The translations under genes and the position numbers were made by a program. The notes beneath the pieces were generated by a model. It was not told the origin of the DNA. It saw only the letters and a list, made by a program, of their open reading frames with translations, and ran no database searches. DNA of 64,000 nucleotides from Bacillota bacterium (lineage in GTDB: Bacteria; Bacillota; Clostridia; Lachnospirales; Lachnospiraceae), in assembly GCA_029224465.1 (NCBI GenBank), contig JAQXUQ010000004.1, positions 16,992 to 80,991 on the forward strand, written 5' to 3'. Positions 26,437-36,221 of the stretch are shown one piece after another. Numbering within the stretch: position 1 is the stretch's first letter; every line of letters begins with the position of its first letter.

Positions 26437-27957
26437 ATGAAACCTGTATTGGAAGTCCGTGATCTGGATAAATCTTTTGTCGGTGTTCATGCATGCGACC
26501 ATGTTTCATTTAAATGCTATCCCGGAAGAGTTCATGTGCTGCAGGGAGAGAACGGCGCCGGCAAAAGTACGGTGCTGAAGATGATTTCCGGTTTGTATCA
26601 TCCGGATTCCGGGCAGATTCTTGTAAATGGAGAACCGGTGAAGTTTGAACATCCGTTGGACGCTCGCCGAAAAGGAATCGCCATGGTCTATCAGGAAATG
26701 ACCATTTTTCCGGAATTGACCGTAGCGCAGAATATTTATATCAACCGGGAAAACGAGCATTTCAGAAAGCGTACCAACCTGATTGATGAAGTCGAGATGA
26801 TCAACAGCGCGGTCACACTTGCAGCAAGGTATGGAATAAGTATCGACCCATATGCCCGTGCAGGAGACCTGCCGATTGCCCAGCAGCAGATAATTGAAAT
26901 TCTAAAGGCGCTTGCCTCAGAACCGGATATCTTGATTCTGGATGAGCCGACGGCAACGCTTACTACTACGGAAGTCAGCAAATTATATGAAATCGTACAG
27001 GAACTTTTAAGAAAGAATAAAGCGATTTTGTTCATTTCGCACCGCATGGGGGAGGTATTCCAGTTCGGCGACGATATCACCATCATGAAGGACGGGCAGA
27101 TGGCAGGGTCCTATGAAATAAAAGATCTGAAGGAAAATGATATTATCCGGCTGATGGTAGGGCGGGAACTGCAGAATATCTTTCCGCCAAAACAGGACGC
27201 GACCGGTGAGGAAATTTTTCGGGTAGAAAATCTGAGTGATGGAAAGATACTGAATAGTATCAGCCTGACTCTTCACAAAGGAGAAGTCCTGGGAATATCG
27301 GCATTGGATGGGCAGGGCCAAACGCAGCTTCTTGAGACAATTGCCGGCGTTCGCAAGCATACCAGAGGAAAGATTATCCTGAAAGGGAAAGAGATCCGCT
27401 ACAACTCGGTGAGAGGCGCGCATGCGTTAGGAATCGATTATGTTCCGGAAGACAGAAAAGGCAAAGGGCTGTGTCTTACGTTGTCAGTAGGGGAGAACAT
27501 TGCTATGGGATCGCTTCCCCGCAGATCCAGGTTCGGTTTCATCAATCTGCGTTCCGAGAATCAGGTCATCAGCAAATATGTGAGAGCAATGAATATTAAA
27601 ACTCCGTCAGCGGCTCAGCTTGTTGGAAATCTTTCGGGAGGAAATCAGCAGAAGGTTTCTATTGGGAAGAATCTGGCCGACGAACCTGTTCTCCTTCTTT
27701 TAAATGAGCCTACCCGGGGCATTGATGTTGAGGCAAAACAGGAGATTTACAAACTGATTCGTGAACTGGCAGATCAGGGTGTAGGCGTTATTGTCTATAC
27801 CAGCGATATGATGGAAGTTATTGGAATCAGTGACAGGGTACTGACGATGTACGAAGGCAGACTGACTGGTGAATACACGGGAGATATGATCAACGAAGTC
27901 AGCATTATGCAGGGCGCGATGGATCTTAATCATCAGGCGGTGAAAGGAGAACAGTGA
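26437..27957 (+). CDS. CUT2 ABC importer ATP-binding protein (double domain)
   Basis: RbsA/MglA-type ATPase of 506 residues with two fused nucleotide-binding domains. The first has Walker A GENGAGKST at 37-45, Q-loop VYQEMTIFPELT and Walker B ILILDEPTATL; its signature is the degenerate PIAQQQIIEI. The second domain has the altered Walker A region GLDGQGQTQLLE-like (ALDGQGQTQ), YVPEDRKGKGL, the signature LSGGNQQKVSIGKNL and LLNEPTRGIDV. This asymmetry is usual for CUT2 ATPases. AGGGAGGAAG precedes the ATG. Its stop overlaps the start of the first permease. Confidence 0.93.
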   Translation: MKPVLEVRDLDKSFVGVHACDHVSFKCYPGRVHVLQGENGAGKSTVLKMISGLYHPDSGQILVNGEPVKFEHPLDARRKGIAMVYQEMTIFPELTVAQNIYINRENEHFRKRTNLIDEVEMINSAVTLAARYGISIDPYARAGDLPIAQQQIIEILKALASEPDILILDEPTATLTTTEVSKLYEIVQELLRKNKAILFISHRMGEVFQFGDDITIMKDGQMAGSYEIKDLKENDIIRLMVGRELQNIFPPKQDATGEEIFRVENLSDGKILNSISLTLHKGEVLGISALDGQGQTQLLETIAGVRKHTRGKIILKGKEIRYNSVRGAHALGIDYVPEDRKGKGLCLTLSVGENIAMGSLPRRSRFGFINLRSENQVISKYVRAMNIKTPSAAQLVGNLSGGNQQKVSIGKNLADEPVLLLLNEPTRGIDVEAKQEIYKLIRELADQGVGVIVYTSDMMEVIGISDRVLTMYEGRLTGEYTGDMINEVSIMQGAMDLNHQAVKGEQ

Positions 27958-28943
27958 TGGATAGTCAGAAACCGGTTAAAAATCTTCTGGGTTCACGTCA
28001 CAACAGGAAATTGTTGTTTTCCCGCAAGAGCGAGGTTGTATTTATATACGCCTTTCTGATTGTGTTTATTATCGTTGCCGCCATTTTAAGTTCGCATTTT
28101 CTCGGATTGAGAAATGTGCGTAATCTGTTTTCCAAGAATGTGGGCCTTCTTCTGGTGTCGCTTGGTCAGATGTTTGTCATTCTCCTCGGCGGAGTGGATC
28201 TCTCTACGGGAGCGGTGATTTCCGTTATCAACGTCTTGTGTGTAAGTATTCTGCGTGATGGCAATACAGGCTCCTATTTTGCAATGCTAGTTGTGGCAAT
28301 TGCGTTTGGAGCTTTAGTCGGATTAATAAACGGACTTCTTGTTACTAAAGGCAATATACAGCCAATTATTGCGACCCTTGCAACACAGACAATTCTATCC
28401 GGAATTGCGCTGTACATTCAGGCTAAGCCCGGTGGAGAACTGCCGAAGAATCTTTGTAATTTCGTTACAAAGGGCTGGAACTACCTGGTTCCGATCATTA
28501 TCGGGATTGCTGCCACACTTGTCATCTGGCTGCTTCTGAACAGAACAAGAACAGGACGTAATATTCTGGCAGTCGGCGGCAACGAGCAGGCAGCGAGGTC
28601 ATCCGGCATTCTGGTGGACAGAACCAAGGTTCAGGCTTTTATTATCTGCGGAATAATGTCAGCACTTGCAGGACTGTATATTTCCGCATATTCAAAATCC
28701 GGAAGTCCTATTATCGGAGACTCCTATTCGCAGAATTCCATTAACGCGGCAGTTATCGGCGGAGCAAGTCTGATGGGCGGAAAATCCAGCGCGATCGGAT
28801 GCGTTGCGGCGGTTCTGATTATCGGAATTGTCGGAAATATTCTCAATCTGATGCATGTTTCATCATATTACCAGTATGTTCTGACGGGCGTTATTCTTAT
28901 GGTTGCTCTGACAATGAGCGCGCTTAGAAAAATGAAACAGTGA
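27957..28943 (+). CDS. CUT2 ABC importer permease 1
   Basis: RbsC-like membrane subunit, 328 residues with 8-10 hydrophobic segments. Family marks: LLLVSLGQMFVILLGGVDLS in the N-terminal half, VSVINVL, GLINGLLVTKGNIQPIIATL, NEQAARSSGILVDR, and AVIGGASLMGGKSSAIG. The ATG is in the TGATG overlap with the ATPase stop. It pairs with the next permease, forming a heterodimeric channel rather than the homodimer of the classical ribose system. Confidence 0.9.
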   Translation: MDSQKPVKNLLGSRHNRKLLFSRKSEVVFIYAFLIVFIIVAAILSSHFLGLRNVRNLFSKNVGLLLVSLGQMFVILLGGVDLSTGAVISVINVLCVSILRDGNTGSYFAMLVVAIAFGALVGLINGLLVTKGNIQPIIATLATQTILSGIALYIQAKPGGELPKNLCNFVTKGWNYLVPIIIGIAATLVIWLLLNRTRTGRNILAVGGNEQAARSSGILVDRTKVQAFIICGIMSALAGLYISAYSKSGSPIIGDSYSQNSINAAVIGGASLMGGKSSAIGCVAAVLIIGIVGNILNLMHVSSYYQYVLTGVILMVALTMSALRKMKQ

Positions 28944-28954
28944 CGGGGGACAAG

Positions 28955-29893
28955 ATGAAATCTAAAAAATCAATTCAGGTTATTGCCGTATACGCAATCA
29001 TGATACTGATGCTGATTTTCGGTAACATTGCAGTTCCCGGATTTATCAGCACTAATAATATTGCGGTCATTTTAAGAGAAATGTCCTTCCTGGGTATCTG
29101 TGCCATAGGTCAGACATTAGCCATTCTGACCGGAGGAATTGACTTATCTCTCAGCAATACCCTTTTGCTTTGTAATATTATGAGCGCATTTATCGTCAGC
29201 GGGTCTGATAAAAACGTACCTGCCGCACTGCTTGTCTGCCTGCTTGTGTCAACAGCAATCGGGCTGGTAAATTTCGCTGGTGTATATCTGCTTCATATAC
29301 CAGCGATGATTATGACCCTTGCTTCCGGAAGTGCAGTCTATGGCATAGCATATATTTATTGCGATGGTGCGCCAAAAGGAAAATCTTCACCGTTTACAAG
29401 CGCTCTCGTAAACTCGAGATTTCTGGGGACTATTAACTGGACGACGGTGATCTGGCTGATATTGTCTGTAGTGATCATTATCGTCCTTAAGTACTCTGTG
29501 TTCGGCCGGTCTGTATATGCGATTGGTGTCAATCCGGTTACCGCTTCCTATTCCGGAATTTCCGTTCCGAAAACGCTGGCTGTCATTTATATTCTTTCTT
29601 CCGTGCTGGCGGGGTTTACAGGATTTTTGTTCCTCGGGTATACCGGGACAGCATATCTGTCTACCGGTGCGACATATAACATGGATTCCATTGCATCTGT
29701 AGTCATTGGAGGAACCTCTATTGCCGGTGGTTCAGGAGGATATTTGGGGACAATAGCAGGCGTTGGAATTATGACAATTCTTACCAGTCTTCTGACTGCC
29801 ATGGCAGTTCCGCAGGCAGGAAAAGATATTATACAGGGAACTTTGATTATAGTGCTGCTCGTTACCGTGTACGGAAGAAAAAAGAAAGAGTGA
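28955..29893 (+). CDS. CUT2 ABC importer permease 2
   Basis: Second RbsC-like membrane subunit, about 312 residues. Landmarks are EMSFLGICAIGQTLAILTGGIDLS, LVNFAGVYLLHIPAMIMTLA, VNPVTASYSGI and ASVVIGGTSIAGGSGGYLG. The ATG at 28955 has GGGGGAC just upstream; an overlapping GTG at 28940 is the weaker choice. Its stop overlaps the start of the cyclase gene, so transporter and enzyme are made together. Confidence 0.9.
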   Translation: MKSKKSIQVIAVYAIMILMLIFGNIAVPGFISTNNIAVILREMSFLGICAIGQTLAILTGGIDLSLSNTLLLCNIMSAFIVSGSDKNVPAALLVCLLVSTAIGLVNFAGVYLLHIPAMIMTLASGSAVYGIAYIYCDGAPKGKSSPFTSALVNSRFLGTINWTTVIWLILSVVIIIVLKYSVFGRSVYAIGVNPVTASYSGISVPKTLAVIYILSSVLAGFTGFLFLGYTGTAYLSTGATYNMDSIASVVIGGTSIAGGSGGYLGTIAGVGIMTILTSLLTAMAVPQAGKDIIQGTLIIVLLVTVYGRKKKE

Positions 29894-30588
29894 TGTATAT
29901 GTGGAAAATGCTTTCCTATCCTGTGGAGGACACAGGAATTAATTGGCCGGGATGTCCGTCATATATCCATGGGAATGTAGTAAGTCTTGCTGGAGGAAAC
30001 AATTGCAATACTTCTCTGATTACACTTTTTAATCATTTCGGAACGCATATTGACGCGCCGAATCATTATAATCCAAACGGCCCAGCGCTGAACGAAGTTC
30101 CGTTTTTTGAACGGTTTATTTATGATCATCCGTTTGTGCTTGATCTTCCCAAAAAGGCCGGAGAAAAAATACTTCCCGAAGATCTTGAACCATATGAAAA
30201 ACAGCTGGCAGAATGTGATCTTTTATGCATCAGAACCGGATTCTGGAAGATCAGAGATCAACATAAAGACCTGTATAATCATAATGGACCTGCAGTAAGC
30301 GCCGCGGCAGCAAAGTATTTGATGGATCATTTTTGCGGTCAGATCAAGGCAATCGCGCTGGACTTCTTATCTCTTGCCAGCCCTTCCGATACGATAGACG
30401 GTGATGAGGCTCATCGCTATATGCTTGGAATTCATCATAACGGATACATTATGATTATTGAGGACTGCAATCTTGGCGCGCTCCCGGAGGTTATTGAGGG
30501 TGGAGATATCAGAAGAATTTATGCCATTCCTCTTCGGTTTTCAGGGGTGGACAGCGGACCGGTTACTGTTTTCGCAGAGATGAATTAA
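29893..30588 (+). CDS. Cyclase family protein (kynurenine formamidase-like metal hydrolase)
   Basis: Metal-dependent hydrolase of about 231 residues in the cyclase superfamily. The defining motif, normally HxGTHxDxPxH, appears as FGTHIDAPNHYNPNG near residue 55. AIALDFLSLASPS, HRYMLGIHHNGYIMIIEDC and RFSGVDSGPVTVFAEMN are also in family order. The start overlaps the permease stop (ATG at 29893 or 29899). Known members open N-formylkynurenine, isatin or similar amide or lactone rings. In an importer operon it may hydrolyse the imported compound, for example a sugar lactone; this is inference. Confidence 0.78.
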   Translation: MYMWKMLSYPVEDTGINWPGCPSYIHGNVVSLAGGNNCNTSLITLFNHFGTHIDAPNHYNPNGPALNEVPFFERFIYDHPFVLDLPKKAGEKILPEDLEPYEKQLAECDLLCIRTGFWKIRDQHKDLYNHNGPAVSAAAAKYLMDHFCGQIKAIALDFLSLASPSDTIDGDEAHRYMLGIHHNGYIMIIEDCNLGALPEVIEGGDIRRIYAIPLRFSGVDSGPVTVFAEMN

Positions 30589-30601
30589 GGCGGAGGATAC
30601 T

Positions 30602-31504
30602 ATGATTATTGATATTCATGCACACGTCTGTGATACGATTGCGGCTATAACGCAGGGAGAACCGCTGCGTTCTCTGCGCTATGGACTGGCACAAATCGGA
30701 AACCGGAAGGTGCAGTTTTTTCCGCCTTCTTTTGAAAACAGCAATAGCCCGGTAGAAGTTCTGATCGCGCAGATGAATGCCAGCGGAGTTGACAAGGCGC
30801 TTTTAATGGCCAACCCGTATTATGGGTATACAAATGATTATTTTATTGAAAGCGTGAATAAGTATCCGGATCGTCTGAAAGGCATTGCGCTTGTCGATCT
30901 GCTCAAGGGAAAAGAGGCTGCTGAAGAACTTGCGGGTATTTATGACAGTACGCCGCTGATTGGTTTTAAGATTGAAACAGACAGCACATTTCAGTGTGCC
31001 AAGAACAAACATATGGCTGATGAGGATCTGCTGCCGGTTTTTGATGTTATGAATGCATATCATCAGCCCTGTTTTATCCATATGTTCACGGGACGAGATA
31101 TAGAGGATCTTCACAAGCTTACTAAGTTGTTTCCGAAGATTTTGTTCGTTCTGTGTCATATGGGTGCTGACAGCTGTTTCGCCGGAGGCCTGCATAATGA
31201 CCGTTTTGACGATCTGGTAGAGCTCGTACGTAATAATCCTATGGTATATTTTGATACTTCTACTGTTCCGGTATACTTTAAGGAAGAATATCCTTATCAG
31301 ACTTCGACAGCGATTATTCGAAACGCGTACGAAAAGGTAGGACCTGAAAAAATGATGTGGTCCAGTGATTATCCGGGGATGCTTAATCATGCGACATATG
31401 ATCAGCTGATCCACCTGTTAGACAGGCATACCGGGATACCGCAGTCCGATCTGGATTTGATAATGGGAGAAAATGCGCGGCGGCTTTTCTTTAAAGATGT
31501 CTGA
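30602..31504 (+). CDS. Amidohydrolase 2 family metal-dependent hydrolase
   Basis: TIM-barrel hydrolase of 300 residues. The N-terminal metal motif is MIIDIHAHVCDT (HxH at 6-8); further metal or catalytic positions are in CFIHMFTGRDIED, FVLCHMGADS and MMWSSDYPGMLNH near the C-terminus. GGAGGATACT precedes the ATG, 13 bases after the cyclase stop. This family (PF04909) includes decarboxylases and lactonases such as 2-pyrone-4,6-dicarboxylate hydrolase and uronolactonases. Together with the cyclase protein it suggests a two-step hydrolysis of the imported substrate. Confidence 0.78.
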   Translation: MIIDIHAHVCDTIAAITQGEPLRSLRYGLAQIGNRKVQFFPPSFENSNSPVEVLIAQMNASGVDKALLMANPYYGYTNDYFIESVNKYPDRLKGIALVDLLKGKEAAEELAGIYDSTPLIGFKIETDSTFQCAKNKHMADEDLLPVFDVMNAYHQPCFIHMFTGRDIEDLHKLTKLFPKILFVLCHMGADSCFAGGLHNDRFDDLVELVRNNPMVYFDTSTVPVYFKEEYPYQTSTAIIRNAYEKVGPEKMMWSSDYPGMLNHATYDQLIHLLDRHTGIPQSDLDLIMGENARRLFFKDV

Positions 31505-31572
31505 CCGTCAGTACAATTTTATTGATGGAAGCATTTGCAGTTATGTCATAATATTTGCTAAGAATATAAGTC

Positions 31573-31600
31573 AGGGAGGGTATGAATTCATATCCTCCTT
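31573..31600. promoter_or_regulatory. 28-base palindrome upstream of the sensor operon
   Basis: Centre GAATTC at 31584-31589; GGAGG and CCTCC mirror each other, with only two G-T wobbles in 14 pairs. It contains an AGGGAGGG sequence, so as RNA it would hide a ribosome site. Either an operator or an RNA hairpin. Confidence 0.5.
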
Positions 31601-31629
31601 TGCGCTTTTGCAGCGGGGTATCTGTTTTT

Positions 31630-32673
31630 ATGAAAAAGATTTTCCAAGGAAAAATGCCGGAAAAATATACAGTATTTGCCGTGTTTCTTGGAATCATTGC
31701 GGTGATATTTCTGCTGCAGGGATTGCGGGAGCATCCTGAGTCTCAGATCGATGCCAATCCTGATGATAAAGTGGGGAAGGTGGTCGTATCCATAGTAGAA
31801 CCGGATCATGCATTGATCGCCGACTGGATCGACAGAATCAGAGAAATTGCCGAAAGCACCGGCCTTAAACTGGTATATGACGAACCGGAACAGTATTCTT
31901 CTTCATGGCAGATAGAAAAAATCAACGAGTATATTGACGGAGAGAGAAAGGACATCAAGTATCTCGTCCTTTTTCCGAGCAGCAGAACAGGACTCGATCG
32001 TATATTGGAGACAGCGGAACGCCAAGGGGTAAAGGTGATTCTGGTGATGGAAAATGCGCAGGACTACAACCTGTGTGCGGCCGGAATCAGTATTGATTAT
32101 CGAACACAGGGAAAAATGTGCGCAGAATATCTTGATGAGCTGTTTCATGGGAAAGAAGCCGGGATTGTTGAAATTACGGAATCTTCCGGAAGCAGGATGT
32201 CCAATCTTCGGTCGGCGGGATTCCGGGAAGCTGCGGCTTTGCATAATAATTTGACAATCCTTGAAACCGGACAGGGAAACGGGAGCATTAACAGTACCAA
32301 ATCGGTTCTTACGGATATTCTTCAAGGCAGAAACAAGGATGAGATTGACGCAGTTTTTTCGTGCAGTGATGAAGACGGCATAGGTGCGCTCTACGCTCTG
32401 AAGCTGGCGGGATATCATCCGGACAAGGATTTGAAAATTATCTCGATTGGAGGCAGTCAGGATGCCCTGAAAGCTATAGCAGCAGAAGAATACACTGCGA
32501 CGATAAAGCCGCGTGATAATCTCGGTGATGTTATTGCAGCCGATTTGAAAACGCTTGAAAGCGGAAAAGATATATCGCCAAAATACATCGCGGTTGAAAA
32601 TACCCTTGTCACACAGGCAACTGTCTCACAATATGTTCACATGGTGACAATGAAGAATGAAAAAACAGAATGA
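31630..32673 (+). CDS. Membrane-tethered sugar-binding sensor protein
   Basis: Periplasmic-binding-fold protein of 347 residues held by one N-terminal membrane helix (about 15-33, YTVFAVFLGIIAVIFLL) instead of a lipobox. The binding fold shows KVVVSIVEPDHALIADWIDR, IKYLVLFPSSRTGLDRIL, GKMCAEYLDELFHG, DAVFSCSDEDGIGALYALK and YTATIKPRDNLGDVIAADL. The ATG at 31630 (GCGGGG upstream) is preferred; an ATG at 31582 lies in the palindrome with a too-close ribosome site. It overlaps the kinase gene by 4 bases. Similar three-gene sets in Clostridium (XylFII/LytS/YesN type) use such proteins to report sugar binding to the kinase; the same is proposed here. Confidence 0.78.
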   Translation: MKKIFQGKMPEKYTVFAVFLGIIAVIFLLQGLREHPESQIDANPDDKVGKVVVSIVEPDHALIADWIDRIREIAESTGLKLVYDEPEQYSSSWQIEKINEYIDGERKDIKYLVLFPSSRTGLDRILETAERQGVKVILVMENAQDYNLCAAGISIDYRTQGKMCAEYLDELFHGKEAGIVEITESSGSRMSNLRSAGFREAAALHNNLTILETGQGNGSINSTKSVLTDILQGRNKDEIDAVFSCSDEDGIGALYALKLAGYHPDKDLKIISIGGSQDALKAIAAEEYTATIKPRDNLGDVIAADLKTLESGKDISPKYIAVENTLVTQATVSQYVHMVTMKNEKTE

Positions 32674-34493
32674 AAATACATAAGAAAAAAGCCAGCAGTT
32701 CCATACGAAGAAGAATGGTCCGGTATCTCCTGTATGTTTCGCTTCTTCCGCTTATCGGTTTGACAATTATCAGTATCATTTTGCAGGTCAGAACCACTTC
32801 TTCTGTATCTACTTCCTCCATGCAGACTGAGGTTACGCTTGCTTTTTCAGACATAAATGGAAGATTCGAAGATGCTCAGGAACTTTGCAGGCAAATTGAA
32901 AACAATGCATTACTGCAGAGGCTGATGAGAGCTGATTATCCGAATACGGCAAGAAAATATGCTTCAGAACTTGAGGGAAGTATGGAGCTGGCCTCGATGG
33001 TGCTGTCAGATGATGCTTTCAGCGGCGTGTATCTGCTAGGAAACAATGGAATCATCTGCAAATCGGATTCGGGATCACTGATTTCGGACCGCTTTCAGGA
33101 TACGGCGTGGTATCAGAAGGCATTGTCTTCTCTCACAGCAAACTGGTACAGTATGCATAATGGCAGTTATGTCGTAAGGACAGCCAATGACAAAATTATC
33201 ACATGCTGTTATCCATTCAGAGACACGCATTCCGGAGAAAACACCGGTGTCATTGTTGTGGATATTTCGGTAGCTAAACTACATAACCTTTACGATGGAA
33301 ATGTGGTGGGAAATGGGGCGTTATTGATTCTGGATGAAAACAATCACATATTTTTTCAATCTGCCGGAACGAATCTTCGTGAACAACAGCTGAATGATGC
33401 GGCGAATGTAGTCCGCAGGCATTCATCTGATCTCCTGCTTCAGAGAACAATTCTGCCACTGACGGACGGCAATAATTTGTATATCGTTGCCAGACATTCG
33501 TTTATTACCGGCTGGACTATTGCCGGAGTTGTTTCGAGAAATTTCTTCTTTTACTCCGCCACAAATATGCTTTATGTAATCATTGGAATCATGTTCCTCG
33601 AGGCAGCGCTTGCAATTGTATTTTCCGGAATTGCCTCTCGCAGACTTTCGGCGCCGATTATTGAAATAGAGGAGGCTATGAGTGCAGCTGCCCAAGGAGA
33701 TCTGAGCGTACATGTCACGCCCAAGGGGGAAGACGAGCTTGCGTCGCTTGCGGCAGAATTCAATGAGATGGTCGTACAGATCAACAATCTTATGAATTCG
33801 AATTATCAAAGCCAGAGAAGGATGCGTAAATTGGAACTGAAAGCTCTGCAGGAGCAGATTAATCCGCATTTTCTGTATAATTCACTTGATTCTATTAAAT
33901 GGCTGTTGAGATTAAACCGTACAGAGGATGCGATTACGATGCTTAAAAATCTTTCCATGTTATATCGTATTTCGCTGAGTCATGGCAGAGATTTCATCCC
34001 GATTCGAGATGAAATACGGCATGTCAGAGCATATCTTGAGTTACAGCGGCAGGAATACAAATCCAAATTTACTTATGAGATTCACGCGGATGAGCAAACA
34101 TTTGATTATCTGTCTCCAAAAATAATTTTACAGCCTCTGGTCGAGAACTCCCTGACGCACGGGGTCGGAGGCGCTGCTTCGGAAATACATGTTGAAGTAA
34201 TTGTCCGGCAGGAGAAAGATCAAATTGCCATGATTGTACGGGATGACGGCGCAGGAATGAGCGTTGAAGCACTGAAAGCACTGAGAAATAGGCTGGCCGA
34301 TATGACAGAGGATAAGAGTATGATTCCAAGTATCGGGAGTGGCGGCTATGGCCTCAAAAATGTAAGCGACAGGATACGATTATATTTCGGTCAGGATTGT
34401 GGATTATATATTGAATCTGAAGAAGGAAAGGGAACTGCAGTTACAATTCTTATGGACAAGCGCAGTCTGGAACATCCTTTGAATGAGAATTGA
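32670..34493 (+). CDS. YesM-type sensor histidine kinase
   Basis: Membrane kinase of 607 residues. Order: first helix about 17-40, an extracellular sensing region 41-295 (double-Cache-like in size, WYQKALSSL), second helix about 298-320, HAMP linker (RRLSAPIIEIEEAMSAAAQGDL), the His_kinase box with His400 in QEQINPHFLYNS, and an ATPase domain with the N-box ILQPLVENSLTHG, DDGAGMS and GSGGYGLKNV. ATGA overlap with the tethered binding protein. It would phosphorylate the regulator encoded next, coupling sugar detection to expression of the importer. Confidence 0.92.
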   Translation: MKIHKKKASSSIRRRMVRYLLYVSLLPLIGLTIISIILQVRTTSSVSTSSMQTEVTLAFSDINGRFEDAQELCRQIENNALLQRLMRADYPNTARKYASELEGSMELASMVLSDDAFSGVYLLGNNGIICKSDSGSLISDRFQDTAWYQKALSSLTANWYSMHNGSYVVRTANDKIITCCYPFRDTHSGENTGVIVVDISVAKLHNLYDGNVVGNGALLILDENNHIFFQSAGTNLREQQLNDAANVVRRHSSDLLLQRTILPLTDGNNLYIVARHSFITGWTIAGVVSRNFFFYSATNMLYVIIGIMFLEAALAIVFSGIASRRLSAPIIEIEEAMSAAAQGDLSVHVTPKGEDELASLAAEFNEMVVQINNLMNSNYQSQRRMRKLELKALQEQINPHFLYNSLDSIKWLLRLNRTEDAITMLKNLSMLYRISLSHGRDFIPIRDEIRHVRAYLELQRQEYKSKFTYEIHADEQTFDYLSPKIILQPLVENSLTHGVGGAASEIHVEVIVRQEKDQIAMIVRDDGAGMSVEALKALRNRLADMTEDKSMIPSIGSGGYGLKNVSDRIRLYFGQDCGLYIESEEGKGTAVTILMDKRSLEHPLNEN

Positions 34494-34520
34494 TGATTAA
34501 TCATGGTGCAGGTGGAAAAG

Positions 34521-36131
34521 ATGTATACGGCAATTGTATGTGATGATGATGAGATCATCACGCAGGGAATCGCGTCTTTTATACCATGGGAGAAAATTGG
34601 TATTGAACTATGTGGCATAGCGTATGACGGTACGGCAGCCAGAAAGCTGATTGATGAACACCATCCGGATATTTTGGTCAGTGATGTCTGTATGCCAGGC
34701 GCGAGTGGAATTGAACTGACCAGATATGCAAAACAGCAGAATAATGATACGCAGGCAATAATTATCAGCGGATATGATAACTTCAGATACGCGCAGGAGG
34801 CCATACGTGCAGAAGCCTCCAATTATCTGCTTAAGCCTATAGACGAGGATGAACTTATAGATTGCCTGAAAAAATGTGTGTCAATTCTTAGACTGAAGGA
34901 AGCCGGAAGCACGCTGAAAATAGGAAGCGTTTTATATAAGAAGAGCGAAATACTCTCCCTTATGAATGAAGGTACAGAGAGCTATATTCAGATCCACGGG
35001 ATAGAAAGGCTTCAGCGAATATCTAAGGTATGCATTGGTCTCTGGACAGCAGAGATTGATGATTATATCAATTATTCCAGACAGTTTTCGGAAACAGAAT
35101 GTCGTGGAATGCTCTCAATTCTCGATAGATGCGTTGAAGATTCCAACAATCATGCCATTGAATTTGAAAAATTCGCCGGTGCTGTTTCTTTCTATATATT
35201 GGCAGAAGGAAGAAAAGAGTGTCAGAGCTTCGGCGAGAGCGTCATTGCAAAGTGTCGCAAGGAAATTGCAAAGGAGTATGACGGGCATACAGTGACGTCT
35301 GTTCGAAGTGAAATCCATGATGATTTGCGGCAGACGCAGATGGCAAGAGAGGAACTACGCCTCGCACATCAGAATCGATTCAACTATCCTTCGGCATCTG
35401 ATATTGTCTTCTCACAGGATATCAATAGTATGCAGAAGGCGGAGACACAGTTGATACATAACGAGTCGATTGATACATCAGCCATCGTATCTTCGATTAT
35501 CCGCTGGGATAAACACGGAGTTGACCGGGAACTGGAAGATATGCGAAAATCACTCCTTGCGAACGGTGGTAAGTCTTATTTGTACATGAGACTGATGACT
35601 GCCGGGTTATTTGGCTCGCTTCTGAAAGAACTCCGTAAAATGGGGGTTGACGAAGAGTCTCTTGGATTGAGTCCAAGGGAGCAATATAGTCGAATATCCG
35701 GCGCGGGAAATCTTACGGAAGCAATTTCCATGCTCCGTGAAAATATCTATTGTATAATTGATCAGCTCGAACAAGATCAGCAACACAAGAATAAAAAATT
35801 AATGTATAAGGCCAAACAGTACATAGAGGAACATTACATGAATCATGATTTGTCTTTAGAGCAAGTTGCAAACCAGGTTCACATAAGTCCCAGTTATTTT
35901 AGTGTTCTGTTTAAAAATGAAGAGGGAATTGCTTTTACAGATTATTTGATCAGGATCAGGATTCAGAGAGCCTGCGAGCTGATGATGAATACGGATTTGA
36001 AGGCTTATGAAATAGCGGATAAGGTGGGATATGATACACCTGCTTATTACAGCACGGCGTTTAAAAAAGCCATGGGGATATCCCCGACAGAGTATAAAAA
36101 AATGAATATGAAAAAGAATATATCTGAATGA
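34521..36131 (+). CDS. YesN-type response regulator with AraC DNA-binding domain
   Basis: Response regulator of 536 residues. Receiver domain 1-120: acidic pocket CDDDE (7-11), phosphoacceptor Asp55 in ILVSDVCMPG, and the Lys in NYLLKPIDEDEL. A long middle linker (about 130-430) is without recognisable motif. The C-terminal AraC double helix-turn-helix begins about 437: AKQYIEEHYMNHDLSLEQVA, IHISPSYFSVLFK and YEIADKVGYDTPAYYSTAFK. The start at 34521 has GGTGGAAAAG upstream; a further ATG at 34503 would add six residues. Probable activator of the 25047-31504 operon. Confidence 0.92.
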   Translation: MYTAIVCDDDEIITQGIASFIPWEKIGIELCGIAYDGTAARKLIDEHHPDILVSDVCMPGASGIELTRYAKQQNNDTQAIIISGYDNFRYAQEAIRAEASNYLLKPIDEDELIDCLKKCVSILRLKEAGSTLKIGSVLYKKSEILSLMNEGTESYIQIHGIERLQRISKVCIGLWTAEIDDYINYSRQFSETECRGMLSILDRCVEDSNNHAIEFEKFAGAVSFYILAEGRKECQSFGESVIAKCRKEIAKEYDGHTVTSVRSEIHDDLRQTQMAREELRLAHQNRFNYPSASDIVFSQDINSMQKAETQLIHNESIDTSAIVSSIIRWDKHGVDRELEDMRKSLLANGGKSYLYMRLMTAGLFGSLLKELRKMGVDEESLGLSPREQYSRISGAGNLTEAISMLRENIYCIIDQLEQDQQHKNKKLMYKAKQYIEEHYMNHDLSLEQVANQVHISPSYFSVLFKNEEGIAFTDYLIRIRIQRACELMMNTDLKAYEIADKVGYDTPAYYSTAFKKAMGISPTEYKKMNMKKNISE

Positions 36132-36221
36132 AGACTGGAACAGATGTACATATTAGATGTTAGATGAGTTTCGCACGGTAGATATTGCCCTGCTGTTGTC
36201 CGTCCATCCGCGCTCTTTCTC

